NCBI RefSeq assembly: GCF_042646065.1 | Contig: NZ_JBHRTA010000038.1 | Coordinates: 496,001-560,000, forward strand | DNA: 64,000 nucleotides | Reading direction: 5' to 3' | Source: Parapedobacter deserti | GTDB lineage: Bacteria > Bacteroidota > Bacteroidia > Sphingobacteriales > Sphingobacteriaceae | In this document: positions 25,352 through 34,415 of the stretch, in pieces | How the letters are laid out: every line of letters starts with the position of its first letter | Position numbering within the stretch: the stretch's first letter is position 1 | Notes under the pieces: model-generated | Told to the model about the DNA's origin: nothing | Seen by the model: only the letters and a program-made list of their open reading frames with translations | Databases searched by the model: none | Made by a program: the position numbers and the translations under genes

Positions 25352-26830
25352 ATGAATTATCATACCAAAGACTTATTGACGCTGTTAATAAGTCTTTTTG
25401 TTTTGGGAGGTTGTACCAATCCATCGGGCATTGGATTGGACGTGGACCCTGAAGACCAAATTAGGGGCGTCTTAACAGACACGCTGACGTTGCAGGCGGC
25501 GACGTTTCTGGATGACAGTGCGCGATCCTCTTCCTTTTCTTCCAGTCAAACAATGTTTGGCCGTTTCGTCGACCCCATGATCGGAACAACCGTTGCAGAC
25601 CTTGCAATTGCGATCGGTCGGCCGACGACGGTGCCACGGATCAGGCCAGACGCAGAGATAGATTCTGTTATCCTTGTTTTGCCGTACGGTACCGAATATT
25701 TCGGCGACACACTCAGTTCAACGTTCTCCCTTCGGGTGCGGCAATTGGATGAGAATTATACCGATGGTGCGTCCTCGTCCAAGCGTTGGTCAGTGACGAA
25801 CGAGCTTCTCGGTTCAACAACCATAAGCCGTTTCAGACTCAGTGACACCATAAGCGTCACCAAACATATTGATGGTAAAGACTCGGTGGTAAAAGATATT
25901 CCGCAATTGCGTGTGGCACTCTCGCCGGAGTTTTTCAAGGAGCTGTTCAGCGAATCGGTCGATTCAGCTTTGCTCTCTACCGTTTCGGGCTTTAATAGTC
26001 ATGTAAAGGGCTTGTTTCTCGATGTGGATGCGGATGCATCAAGCGGTATCGGTGGGCTGGTTGCTTTTCGTGGTCTTGCCAATACCACCGGTATACACCT
26101 TACTTATCGCCAGCCCAACGGGAAAGAGGGTGACGATGCGGACACCGATACCATCCGTACATTTTTGCCTACGACGATACAGTCTAGTAACGTTAGTCCA
26201 GGTGTTTATGGCCTTGCAACCCAAGTCAATCGTACATATAACGAAGCTGTACAAGTGCAGCTGGACAATCCCGAGGGTAATTATGAAACAGTATATCTTC
26301 AGGCGCCGGCAGGGCTCCGTACCCGATTGCGTATTCCCTACATCGATTCGCTGAAGGGACGGAATATAGCGGTAAACAAAGCAGAGCTGGTGTTGTATGT
26401 GGACGAGGTTTCCGATGAACAGTTCAATGCCTACGCGCCGAGGCTGACGTTATACCGGGAGGATATCGCCGGACGGCGACAGCCGGTGCCGGACGGGGAT
26501 TCGCGGACATCACAGAATAATTTTGGGCAAAGCGGCTTCGGTGGCGATGGCCGCAGCCTTTGGTATCGGTATGGCACCTGGAGGGCGTTTGGTGGGGAAC
26601 TGGACAATGCGAGAAAACGCTACGTGTTCCAGCTTACGTCATATGTTCAAGACCTATTGCTTGGCAAGATTAACAGCAATGAATTTTTTATTGCTCCGGC
26701 TGCTTTCCTTGACGGTCAGGTGCCTTACTATCCGGTGATGAACACAGGTAGCCGGGCAATCATCCAAAATGTACGCAATTCTGACTTGAGGATGAAATTG
26801 AATATTTACTATACTCAGATCGGGGATTAA
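25352..26830 (+). CDS. DUF4270 lipoprotein
   Basis: The ATG at 25352 yields a lipoprotein signal (LFVLGGC, lipidated Cys17) and 492 residues. The mature start TNPSGIGLDVDPEDQIRGVLTDTLTL is the standard DUF4270 beginning, followed by repeated beta-rich segments with IDSVILVLPYG, INKAEL-like VNKAELVLYVD and a C-terminal YVQDLLLGKINSNEFFIAP. DUF4270 proteins are outer-membrane lipoproteins confined to Bacteroidota; their function is unknown, and they are often found beside the GT5-like gene as here. The gene ends at a strong bidirectional terminator. Confidence 0.9.
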   Translation: MNYHTKDLLTLLISLFVLGGCTNPSGIGLDVDPEDQIRGVLTDTLTLQAATFLDDSARSSSFSSSQTMFGRFVDPMIGTTVADLAIAIGRPTTVPRIRPDAEIDSVILVLPYGTEYFGDTLSSTFSLRVRQLDENYTDGASSSKRWSVTNELLGSTTISRFRLSDTISVTKHIDGKDSVVKDIPQLRVALSPEFFKELFSESVDSALLSTVSGFNSHVKGLFLDVDADASSGIGGLVAFRGLANTTGIHLTYRQPNGKEGDDADTDTIRTFLPTTIQSSNVSPGVYGLATQVNRTYNEAVQVQLDNPEGNYETVYLQAPAGLRTRLRIPYIDSLKGRNIAVNKAELVLYVDEVSDEQFNAYAPRLTLYREDIAGRRQPVPDGDSRTSQNNFGQSGFGGDGRSLWYRYGTWRAFGGELDNARKRYVFQLTSYVQDLLLGKINSNEFFIAPAAFLDGQVPYYPVMNTGSRAIIQNVRNSDLRMKLNIYYTQIGD

Positions 26831-26860
26831 CGTAACAATGTTAGCCTCCCCTTGAAAGGG

Positions 26861-26909
26861 AAAATCCTCAAAAATCACGCCGGATTATAAGCTGATTTTT
26901 GAGGATTTT
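26861..26909. terminator. Bidirectional terminator with 17-bp perfect arms
   Basis: AAAATCCTCAAAAATCA (26861-26877) and TGATTTTTGAGGATTTT (26893-26909) are perfect reverse complements around a 15-nt loop. The A/T-rich outer ends provide a U-tail on both strands. It separates the convergent DUF4270 and gldJ genes. Confidence 0.9.
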
Positions 26910-26931
26910 GTTTTGGTGAGAACTTTCAAAA

Positions 26932-28497
26932 TCAGAAAATCCCCAGTACTTTTTTCTTGTCCTGCCCGCGCGACCGGTTTGCTGGGAATGTGGGTGCCGT
27001 CTTGGTGTTAACTATCGGCGAACCCACCAACGTCATGGCACACCGGAATCCGGTCATGGCATTTGATGCGTCCTGCTGCATAAAACGGCGGGTAGCAGGG
27101 TTCAGCCAATAGGCACGGTCATTCCATGAACCGCCTTTATACACCCGAGATTTATCATTGATTAGCGTAGTGGCACCATACAGCTCATTATTTGTCTCAT
27201 CAGCGTGGCCGCGCACGTCATGGTCAAAGGCGGCAGGTGCAGACTCAGAAGCCGCAGCCATTGCCTGTAATTCCTCCCATGTCTGCTTCCGCGGTGCTTT
27301 AGCAGGCACCCGGATAGGACGGCCGTATTTATCCTTAGCTAAGATGCCTTTTTCGGCGTCTTCAAATTGTTTATCCATATACACATTACCGCGGAAAGGG
27401 TTGAAGTCTTCGAAATCTTCAAACGACAGTTGCCGGTATACGTCACTTACCCACTCGTTGACGTTGCCCGCCATGTTGTAAAGCCCATAGTCGTTGGGAA
27501 GGTAGCTGGTTACCGATACCGTGATGTCGCCGCCGTCATTAAGGTATCCAGCCACGCCCATATTATCGCCGCCAGAGGGCTTGAAGTTGGCCATCATCAG
27601 TCCTTGTGTGCGCCGCTTGCCGGAACGCACCCCCATCCCGTCCCATGGATATATTCTGCCGCTTTCGATATTCCCATATTCGGTATTACCGATCAATCCC
27701 AGCGCGGCATATTCCCACTCGGCCTCGGTTGGCAGCCGATAGGGTTGCTTAAGCACGCCGTCTTCCATGCGGACAGGCCGCCTTGCGCCGTCTTCCGCAC
27801 CCGGGCGGTTGTCTCTCGGCATCCGTTCACCGTCTACCCCTTCGCCCCTGTATTGCCCATTAAGATAGATGTCGGTGTTAAAAGGTTCATTTGGCCGTGC
27901 TTGCGATTCCGCTAATGTACGGTAGTCTACCAATGCTCCTTTCTGTCTCAGGATGTGTTCATTCACCCGGTCGGTCCGCCACACACAGTATGCATTTGCC
28001 TGCTCCCACGTAACACCCACCACCGGATAATCCTGATACGCTGGATGGCGGAGATAAAGGTCAACGTAGGGTTCATTGTAGGACAAGGGCTGGCGCCACA
28101 CCAAGGTGTCGGGCAACGCATTGTAGTAGAGCTCTTTGTCGTCTGGGAAATTCTGGTTGAGCCAATGCAGGTACTCCAGCCAATCGGCATTGGAAACCTC
28201 GGTTTCGTCCATGTAAAACGAAGCGACCGTGACGCGGCGTTTGAGGTTGTCGTGAGCGTAGGTTAAATCTTCGTTGAGGCTGCCACCCATCACGAACGTA
28301 CCCCCTTCAATAACCACCAATCCGGGGCCGGGCCCTTCTTTCACCTTCCTATTGATTTGAAGGCCACCATTGTACGGGTCGTTATAGGCGACACCGGTTT
28401 TTGGGGAAACGCCACTTCTATTTTTACAGGAAGTAATCAAAACCCCACAGAAAAACAACAAGAGGAGATGGACGAAATAAGTAGTTTTTGTTTTCAT
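26932..28497 (-). CDS. gldJ: Gliding motility / type IX secretion lipoprotein GldJ
   Basis: A 521-residue lipoprotein (LITSC, lipidated Cys24) with a formylglycine-generating-enzyme-like (SUMF1) fold. It carries the GldJ-type segments GGTFVMGG, VASFYMDETEVSNADWLEYL, LPDTLVWRQPLSYNEP, LRHPAYQDYPVVGVTW and WRTDRVNEHIL. The SUMF1 core appears as YRLPTEAEWEYAA, NVNEWVSD and KGGSWNDRAYW. GldJ and GldK are paralogues; the PDTLVWR...YLRHPAY block and the length favour GldJ. In Flavobacterium GldJ is needed for gliding and stabilises the GldK component of the type IX machine. It is structural rather than enzymatic: the paired active-site cysteines of true FGE are not evident. It is transcribed alone, convergent to DUF4270 and divergent from ispF. 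Confidence 0.88.
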   Translation of the reverse strand: MKTKTTYFVHLLLLFFCGVLITSCKNRSGVSPKTGVAYNDPYNGGLQINRKVKEGPGPGLVVIEGGTFVMGGSLNEDLTYAHDNLKRRVTVASFYMDETEVSNADWLEYLHWLNQNFPDDKELYYNALPDTLVWRQPLSYNEPYVDLYLRHPAYQDYPVVGVTWEQANAYCVWRTDRVNEHILRQKGALVDYRTLAESQARPNEPFNTDIYLNGQYRGEGVDGERMPRDNRPGAEDGARRPVRMEDGVLKQPYRLPTEAEWEYAALGLIGNTEYGNIESGRIYPWDGMGVRSGKRRTQGLMMANFKPSGGDNMGVAGYLNDGGDITVSVTSYLPNDYGLYNMAGNVNEWVSDVYRQLSFEDFEDFNPFRGNVYMDKQFEDAEKGILAKDKYGRPIRVPAKAPRKQTWEELQAMAAASESAPAAFDHDVRGHADETNNELYGATTLINDKSRVYKGGSWNDRAYWLNPATRRFMQQDASNAMTGFRCAMTLVGSPIVNTKTAPTFPANRSRGQDKKKVLGIF

Positions 28498-28535
28498 TCG
28501 GTATTTTCAGCAATGACACCATTCTTTTGCAGAAT

Positions 28536-28568
28536 CAAAATTAAATAAATTATTGAAGTAAAGTGCAA
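28536..28568 (-). promoter_or_regulatory. Candidate gldJ promoter
   Basis: On the minus strand TTG (28568-28566) and an exact TAATTTTG (28543-28536) are separated by 22 bp. The box lies about 38 bp before the gldJ ATG at 28497. The spacing is at the long end of the accepted range. Confidence 0.5.
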
Positions 28569-28584
28569 TTAAAATAACATTCAT

Positions 28585-28592
28585 TATGTTTG
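28585..28592 (+). promoter_or_regulatory. Candidate -7 box for ispF
   Basis: TATGTTTG matches TAnnTTTG exactly, 44 bp before the ispF ATG. The nearest upstream TTG (28553-28555) is 29 bp away, longer than usual. Confidence 0.4.
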
Positions 28593-28636
28593 GTGGATGG
28601 TGATGGCAGGGGTGAAGTAAATAATTAATCAGATAT

Positions 28637-29116
28637 ATGAAAATAAAAGTTGGATTCGGATTTGATGTTCATCAGCTGAAGGAGGGACATCCCTTTATAC
28701 TGGGAGGGGTGCAGGTGCAGCATCATTCGGGTGCTTTTGGGCATTCCGATGCGGATGTGCTGGTCCATGCCATATGCGATGCTATCTTAGGCGCAGCCAA
28801 CCTGGAAGACATCGGACATCATTTTCCCAACACAGATGCGCGTTGGAAAGGGGTCAATAGCTTGATTCTGTTGCAGGAATGCGTGAAGATATTGCAGGAT
28901 AGGGGATGGATATTGGGTAATGTTGATGCGATGTTGTGCCTTGAGACCCCCAAGATAAAACCGTATATCCCGCAAATGAAACAGCGGATCGCGGCAGCAG
29001 CGGGCATCACAGAAGAAGACATTTCGATTAAAGCCACCACCAATGAAACCATGGGGTTCATCGGTCGGCAAGAAGGAGTGGTGGCATATGCCGTATGCTT
29101 GATTGAGCGTCGGTAA
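28637..29116 (+). CDS. ispF: 2-C-methyl-D-erythritol 2,4-cyclodiphosphate synthase
   Basis: A 159-residue enzyme of the non-mevalonate isoprenoid path. Metal ligands Asp10 and His12 (GFGFDVHQL) and His44 (DADVLVHAICDA) are present, with the family motifs DIGHHFPNTD and ATTNETMGFIGRQEG. The length is standard for the trimeric enzyme. It is a single gene between divergent gldJ and the S9 peptidase gene; nothing suggests it belongs to a local pathway cluster. Confidence 0.97.
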   Translation: MKIKVGFGFDVHQLKEGHPFILGGVQVQHHSGAFGHSDADVLVHAICDAILGAANLEDIGHHFPNTDARWKGVNSLILLQECVKILQDRGWILGNVDAMLCLETPKIKPYIPQMKQRIAAAAGITEEDISIKATTNETMGFIGRQEGVVAYAVCLIERR

Positions 29117-29208
29117 TTGTTGCGTAACTTCATGGTTACCGGATGTGTTTTTATGGCAAAAACGTTCATCTTTGATCTGATTATAAGTTTCATTGAAATC
29201 TAAGTGCC

Positions 29209-31629
29209 ATGAAAAGAGAATCTATCCTTCATGGTAGCGCACTTGCGTTACTTTTATTCTTGTTTTTTTCCACGGTTGCCCAAGACAACCTGACCTATCA
29301 GACGCCGCCCGAAAGTATCCGTGAATTGGTTGATGCGCCAACCACGCCATCCGTCCAATTTACCAAGAGCAGGGACAAGATGCTCCTGCTGGAGCGTCCC
29401 GACTTTCCGACGATCGCTGATATTTCCCAGCCCGTGCTGGGATTGGCCGGACTGAGGCTCAATCCGGCCAACAGCGCCAGTGAAGGCAGCGGCTTTACTG
29501 CGATCATCATCAAGGATGTTAAGACCGGGAAGGAAAATCCGATTACCGGGTTGCCCGCTGAGGCCCGCCTCGGCAACGTGACGTTGAGTCCGGATGAAAA
29601 ATGGTTGGCTTTCAGCAACAGTACGCCAAACGCGGTGGAACTTTGGTTAGCGGATATAAAGCTATTCACTGCAAGGAAGCTTACCGATAAGCCGCTGAAC
29701 GATGCTTTTGGTTTTACGCTTTCCTGGACTCCTGACGGGCAGCATATTCTTGCCAAATTCATTCCCGATGGCCGCGGAGAAATGCCGGAGGCTGGTGAGG
29801 TGCCCGTGGGCCCCGTAGTACAGGAGAGCCTTGGAAAAACCGCTCCGTCCCGGACGTATCAAAACTTGCTTGAAAACCCATATGACGAATTGCTGTTCGA
29901 TTATTTCTTGACAGCGCAGGCGGCATTGGTGGATTTGCAGGGCAACATTACCAAGCTCAACGAGCCGGGCATATATCGAACGTTAAGCTATTCGCCGGAT
30001 GGCAACTATTTGCTCGTTCAGCGGGTTGTACGTCCATATTCCTACCTTGTTCCGGTATATTCGTTCCCATACCATGTCGTTTTGTGGGACGCCACGGGCA
30101 CGGAGGTGAAAACGCTGCATAAGGCTCCGCTGGCGGATGATGTGCCTATCGGGTTTGACAATACCGTGACCGGTCCCCGTAGTTACAGCTGGCGGCCGGA
30201 TAAACCGGCAACCTTGTATTGGGTGGAGGCACTGGATGGCGGCATTGCGCGCAACGAAGCAGACTTCCGGGATGCTGTATACCAGCTCGAGGCACCCTTC
30301 ACGGCAGATCCGGCCACACTCATCCGTACGACACTGCGCTACGGCAGCATCACTTGGGCAGACAAGGATTATGCTATTCTGAACGAGCGCTGGCGGCAGA
30401 CGCGGACAGAAAAGATGACGCTGTTTGATTCGGACAGCGGAGATACGATTAAAACGATTGCTGACCGCTCGTCGGAAGATGCCTACACCGACCCCGGCCG
30501 CTTTGTATATATGCCCAATTCCTACAATCGCTCCGTGCTGTTGCTGGATAAGGGGAGACAGCCCGCGGTATTTACGATATCCACCGGAGCGTCTCCGGAA
30601 GGCGACCGGCCTTTCCTGATGCGGTGGAATTTGCTGTCTGGAAAAACGGATACCCTGTTCCGATCACAAGCGCCATACTACGAGTTGCCTGTGTTTTTCG
30701 ACAATACCGGTACACTCATTATCTCGCGGGAGTCGGTCGACGAAGCACCGAACTATTACAGCGTTAATCTCAAAAAGCGGTCGATGGTTCCCATTACTGC
30801 GTTCCCTGATCCATATCCTTCGATGAAAGACGTACAGAAACAGCAGTTGTCATATCCGAGAAATGACGGCCTGACGCTCACCGGCACGTTGTACTTACCC
30901 AAAGATTACAAGAAAGAAGACGGGCCGCTTCCCATGCTGATGTGGGCGTACCCCAGGGAGTTCAAAACTGCGGCAGCTGCCAGCCAGGTGAAAGGTTCGC
31001 CCCATCGTTTTACCCGGATATCCTGGGGTTCACCGGTTTATTGGGTTACGCGCGGATATGCCGTGCTTGACAATGCAGATATGCCCATCGTGGGTGAAGG
31101 AGAAGACCAGCCTAATGATACGTTTGTACCGCAATTAAAAGCTAATGCCGAGGCAGCGATCAATTACGTGACAGGCCTTGGCTTGGCCGATCCTAAACGC
31201 ATCGGGGTAGGAGGGCACTCTTATGGTGCGTTCATGACAGCCAACCTGCTGGCACATACCGATCTTTTCGCTGCGGGACTTGCCAGAAGCGGAGCTTACA
31301 ACCGGACATTGACTCCGTTTGGCTTTCAGGCCGAGCCACGGACGTATTGGGAGGCTCCGGAGGTGTACTATCAAATGTCGCCGTTCAGTTTTGCCGATAA
31401 GATAAAGACCCCGCTTTTGCTTATTCACGGTGTGGATGATGAAAATTCGGGGACGTTTCCCATCAACAGCGAGCGCCTATATGCAGCAATCAAGGGACAT
31501 GGCGGTACTGTTCGGTTAGTGTTCCTTCCTAAAGAGTTGCACGGATACCGCGCAAAGGAATCCATTTACCATACGCTTTGGGAAATGGACCGGTGGTTGG
31601 AGCGGTATGTGAAGCATAGACAGGAGTAG
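29209..31629 (+). CDS. Secreted S9-family (glutamyl-endopeptidase-like) serine peptidase
   Basis: An 806-residue protein with a signal peptide cleaved after about residue 24 (FFSTVAQ). The N-terminal two thirds form a beta-propeller (LSPDEKWLAFSN, FTLSWTPDGQHILAKF and YSPDGNYLLVQR are typical blade ends). The C-terminal alpha/beta-hydrolase has the nucleophile Ser671 in GGHSYGAFM, an acid at Asp743/744 (LIHGVDDENSG) and His778 (KELHGYRAKES), a complete triad. The arrangement resembles the S9D glutamyl endopeptidase group also seen in plastids. It probably degrades peptides in the periplasm. It converges with the next gene with only 24 bp between stops and no clear terminator. Confidence 0.92.
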   Translation: MKRESILHGSALALLLFLFFSTVAQDNLTYQTPPESIRELVDAPTTPSVQFTKSRDKMLLLERPDFPTIADISQPVLGLAGLRLNPANSASEGSGFTAIIIKDVKTGKENPITGLPAEARLGNVTLSPDEKWLAFSNSTPNAVELWLADIKLFTARKLTDKPLNDAFGFTLSWTPDGQHILAKFIPDGRGEMPEAGEVPVGPVVQESLGKTAPSRTYQNLLENPYDELLFDYFLTAQAALVDLQGNITKLNEPGIYRTLSYSPDGNYLLVQRVVRPYSYLVPVYSFPYHVVLWDATGTEVKTLHKAPLADDVPIGFDNTVTGPRSYSWRPDKPATLYWVEALDGGIARNEADFRDAVYQLEAPFTADPATLIRTTLRYGSITWADKDYAILNERWRQTRTEKMTLFDSDSGDTIKTIADRSSEDAYTDPGRFVYMPNSYNRSVLLLDKGRQPAVFTISTGASPEGDRPFLMRWNLLSGKTDTLFRSQAPYYELPVFFDNTGTLIISRESVDEAPNYYSVNLKKRSMVPITAFPDPYPSMKDVQKQQLSYPRNDGLTLTGTLYLPKDYKKEDGPLPMLMWAYPREFKTAAAASQVKGSPHRFTRISWGSPVYWVTRGYAVLDNADMPIVGEGEDQPNDTFVPQLKANAEAAINYVTGLGLADPKRIGVGGHSYGAFMTANLLAHTDLFAAGLARSGAYNRTLTPFGFQAEPRTYWEAPEVYYQMSPFSFADKIKTPLLLIHGVDDENSGTFPINSERLYAAIKGHGGTVRLVFLPKELHGYRAKESIYHTLWEMDRWLERYVKHRQE

Positions 31630-31653
31630 CAGCGTCTTGATGGCCTTTCTTTA

Positions 31654-32799
31654 CTATCGCTTTGCCCGCGTGGTCAGGTCAATATCCGCCGATATTGCCA
31701 CGCCTGTGGAGTATAGTTTGATATTGCCTTGACCGATCTGGCTCAATGGTACTTTTACAAAGGGTTGTACAGTAATGCCGAATGCGGGCGATAGCCTGCG
31801 CTGATACCCGACACCGATATTGGCTACGCCAAGAAAATGCCGGTTTTCATTGCGAACCTTGTATTTCTGCGGATAGTGATGCTCATCTCCGGGATACGTG
31901 AATTTGTACGCCTCACTGAGCATAATATAGCTTGATAAGCCTCCAGAGACGAACCACGCTGCATTGGAACTCCGCTTCAAGATGTAGTCTACGTTGATCG
32001 GAATGTCCAATACACGGCAATCCGCGTCTACCAGTTCGGGTCTGTTCCCATAAGAAGGCCACCCGTTACTGGGGCGGTATGCCCCGAAATCTGCTTGGTA
32101 GATTTTTTTTGCGTACCAAACCCCAGTGCTGATGCGAAACCGATCGTTGAGTTGATACGCGGCAAGTATGCCAATATTCGAACTTAATTTACCTGTTAAC
32201 AGGCTGGTCCCCGACAGGTCCGGAGCGGCGGCTACGGTAAGCGTCAATCCGGCCTGTTTCTTCTGATGCCACGATAAGGAAAGCGGTGGTTCGGTTGCCG
32301 ATGTGTCTATGGTCAAACTTTCCGGTAGGATGAGGCGTGATGGTATTGGTATGGCGTGCTGCGATCTGCCCATCACCTGCGGCATTGGTAGGTTGGCAAT
32401 GGCCGGCCGATTGACAATCGTATCTGCCTTTTGCGGTGCCTGAACCTTTTTTGCTGCCGGCAGGGCAACCGGCGATGCATGAGAAAGCGATGCGTCGTTG
32501 GCTTGTTGCTCCCCACGCGTTTGCACTTCCGGCTTATCAGGACGCCATTGACCCACATCCTGCCGGCGATTTACCATGGAGCTGTCCTGAAGGTGCGCGC
32601 CGCTATCGAACAGCCATATCGCCGCAATGACCAGCGAGGCGGCTACTGCGCTTCCGGCCCAGAGAAGCGCAGCCGTGCGCATTTTTTTCGCCGGGACCAG
32701 CTTTTTTTCCAGCATTTCCCAGTCCCGTTGGTCAAACGGGATGTCAGGATCGCTGAGCCCCTGCTTAAACAGCTGATCTATCGGGTGTTTTTTTTGCAT
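31654..32799 (-). CDS. Anti-sigma-like N terminus, one membrane helix, and beta-barrel-like C terminus
   Basis: A 381-residue protein of mixed architecture. Residues 1-38 are hydrophilic (HPIDQLFKQGLSDPDIPFDQRDWEMLEKKL), like the cytoplasmic sigma-binding tip of Bacteroidota anti-sigma proteins. Residues about 44-65 are a single membrane helix. Residues about 66-170 are a Gln/Pro/Ala-rich linker. Residues about 180-381 look like a small outer-membrane barrel of the PorT type (LSSNIGILAAYQLNDRFRISTGVWY, FVSGGLSSYIML, VANIGVGYQRRLSPAFGITVQP). Its start is 4 bp after the sigma-factor stop, so the pair is translationally linked. I infer a membrane-spanning sensor that holds the sigma factor; whether the C domain really inserts in the outer membrane or only mimics the fold is open. 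Confidence 0.7.
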   Translation of the reverse strand: MQKKHPIDQLFKQGLSDPDIPFDQRDWEMLEKKLVPAKKMRTAALLWAGSAVAASLVIAAIWLFDSGAHLQDSSMVNRRQDVGQWRPDKPEVQTRGEQQANDASLSHASPVALPAAKKVQAPQKADTIVNRPAIANLPMPQVMGRSQHAIPIPSRLILPESLTIDTSATEPPLSLSWHQKKQAGLTLTVAAAPDLSGTSLLTGKLSSNIGILAAYQLNDRFRISTGVWYAKKIYQADFGAYRPSNGWPSYGNRPELVDADCRVLDIPINVDYILKRSSNAAWFVSGGLSSYIMLSEAYKFTYPGDEHHYPQKYKVRNENRHFLGVANIGVGYQRRLSPAFGITVQPFVKVPLSQIGQGNIKLYSTGVAISADIDLTTRAKR

Positions 32800-32803
32800 G
32801 TGT

Positions 32804-33376
32804 TTATTCCTTTACCTCTTTTGCTGCCCCGCCCATGTATTCGTGCAACCGTTCCTGCAGTTTCTTCCTCGCTTTGTGAAGGTTGGCTTTGGATGTGCCT
32901 ACGGTAATACCCAATAGGTCGGCTATCTCCTGATGACTGTACCCGTCTATGGCATACAGGTTAAATACGGTCCGGTAGGCTGGGCTTAGCTCCGTTATCA
33001 AGACGAGTAGGTCATCATAAGCCAGCTTGTCGTATACGTTGGTTGCGTTAGCCACTTCCTCATGCTCCTCCACATTTTCATGCACGGAAAACCGGATGCT
33101 GGTCCGGTAAAAATCAATTGCCGTGTTCGTGACGATTCTTGCTATCCACGATCTGAACGGTCTTGTCCTATCATAGTTTTCGATATGGTTGAATATTTTA
33201 AGGAAGCTTTCATTCAGGATATCCGACGCTTCATCCGATTGGCGGGCGTACCGCCTGCATATTCCCATAGCATAGCTATAGAAATGCCTGAATAAAGCAT
33301 ATTGGCTTTCCCTTTCATGCTTTAAGCAACCGGCAATATACTTCTGTACCGTTTCTTCATTAATAATGGTCGGCAA
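32804..33376 (-). CDS. ECF-type RNA polymerase sigma factor
   Basis: A TTG start at 33376 (first residues LPTIINEETVQKYIAG) gives 190 residues, the normal ECF size. No ATG precedes the conserved part, and the longer reading to 33475 would include the inverted repeat at 33420-33466. Region 2 appears as FRHFYSYAMGICRRYARQSDEASDILNESFLKIF and FRSWIARIVTNTAIDFYR. Region 4 appears as LVLITELSPAYRTVFNLYAIDGYSHQEIADLLGI then TSKANLHKARKKL. It is followed by the membrane-anchored partner gene 4 bp away. It points away from the redox-type operon at 33530, making that operon a plausible target. Confidence 0.88.
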   Translation of the reverse strand: MPTIINEETVQKYIAGCLKHERESQYALFRHFYSYAMGICRRYARQSDEASDILNESFLKIFNHIENYDRTRPFRSWIARIVTNTAIDFYRTSIRFSVHENVEEHEEVANATNVYDKLAYDDLLVLITELSPAYRTVFNLYAIDGYSHQEIADLLGITVGTSKANLHKARKKLQERLHEYMGGAAKEVKE

Positions 33377-33419
33377 GCTACTTCTTCGTTTACACAATAT
33401 TACGGGGAATAAAGGCAAA

Positions 33420-33466
33420 AGGTTGCCTGACGAAAATAAATTTTTTGGACCCGTTTGAGGCAACCT
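33420..33466. repeat. 9-bp inverted repeat between the ECF sigma gene and the redox operon
   Basis: AGGTTGCCT (33420-33428) and AGGCAACCT (33458-33466) are perfect reverse complements with 29 bp between them, including an A/T-rich centre. No T-run follows on either side, so it is more like a two-half-site protein target than a terminator. It sits between divergent genes (starts at 33376 and 33530). Confidence 0.55.
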
Positions 33467-33529
33467 GTCGCACAATCACTCCGTATTGCTAGTATGGAAA
33501 CCAAGAAGTGATTGATAATCTACGAAGTT

Positions 33530-34381
33530 ATGGAGTCTTACCGCATTAGTACAGTTTGGTTAGCGGCCACGGTGGCTTGCTTGCCAGTCTTTTCCTGCAA
33601 AGACGATGACCAGCTTGAACCCGAGCCGGAGAAAATGGGCATTCTCATCCAGACGGATGCTGCCTTCGGACAGGTATTGACAGACAGCGCAGGCAAGGTG
33701 CTTTACCTTTTCTCCCGCGATGCCAACGGAAATTCCTCGTGTGCCGGAAACTGTTTATCCCTGTGGCCGAAGTACTACAGCAGCCATGCATCCGGAAGCG
33801 AAGGCATCGATGGCGAAGACATCGGCACGATCACGGCGGCAGACGGCTCGATGCAGACCACCTATAAAGGATGGCCACTGTATTACTATGCCAATGATGG
33901 CACCCCGGGCGAAATAAATGGCAATGGCGTGGGAGGCAACTGGTTTGTGGCGAAGCCCGATTATTCGGTCATGCTGGTGCAGCATCAACTGGTAGGCGGC
34001 AATGGGACGCTGTACACCCAGGACCTGACGCCCGGAGAAGGGATGACGCGGTACCTGGTCGATGCCTATGGGCGTACACTATATGGATTCCGTAACGATC
34101 GATACCATACCAACAACTTCACCAAGCCCGATTTCAGCAATAACAGCGTGTGGCCGATTTATGAATCTGAGGTATTGGCCGTACCGTCAGCCATTGACCG
34201 CGGTGATTTCGCGGAAATAACCGTGCATGGGCGAACACAGCTGACCTATAAGGGGTGGCCGCTCTACCGGTTCGAACAGGATGCGTTGCGTGGCGAAACC
34301 AAGGGGGTCGATTTTCCGGCGGTGGGGGTCTGGCCGGTCCTGCGTCCCGATTCACCCGTGGCTGAGGGCGCGGATGACTGA
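33530..34381 (+). CDS. PF03640 'secreted repeat' lipoprotein
   Basis: The ATG at 33530 gives a lipoprotein signal (ACLPVFSC, lipidated Cys23) and 283 residues; a TTG at 33512 is rejected. Two modules follow. The first (about 35-150) has GQVLTDSAGKVLYLFSRD, CAGNCLSLWP and TTYKGWPLYYY. The second (about 165-275) has YLVDAYGRTLYGFRND, NNSVWPIYESE and LTYKGWPLYRFEQD. This LYxF...WP...YKGWPLY pattern is that of the PF03640 secreted repeat, of unknown function. It is the first gene of a five-gene rightward run with a cytochrome c, YceI and DUF5777 protein. Context suggests an extracytoplasmic electron-transfer or redox role; nothing in the sequence shows a cofactor site beyond the cysteine pair. 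Confidence 0.85.
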   Translation: MESYRISTVWLAATVACLPVFSCKDDDQLEPEPEKMGILIQTDAAFGQVLTDSAGKVLYLFSRDANGNSSCAGNCLSLWPKYYSSHASGSEGIDGEDIGTITAADGSMQTTYKGWPLYYYANDGTPGEINGNGVGGNWFVAKPDYSVMLVQHQLVGGNGTLYTQDLTPGEGMTRYLVDAYGRTLYGFRNDRYHTNNFTKPDFSNNSVWPIYESEVLAVPSAIDRGDFAEITVHGRTQLTYKGWPLYRFEQDALRGETKGVDFPAVGVWPVLRPDSPVAEGADD

Positions 34382-34415
34382 CTGCGATTTTACAACTAAA
34401 AACAATGAATAGATT

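Noticed and set aside
26932..28497. Formylglycine-generating enzyme (sulfatase activation)
   Set aside because: The fold is shared, but the segment order and sequence fit GldJ, the active-site cysteine pair is not evident, and no sulfatase gene is near.
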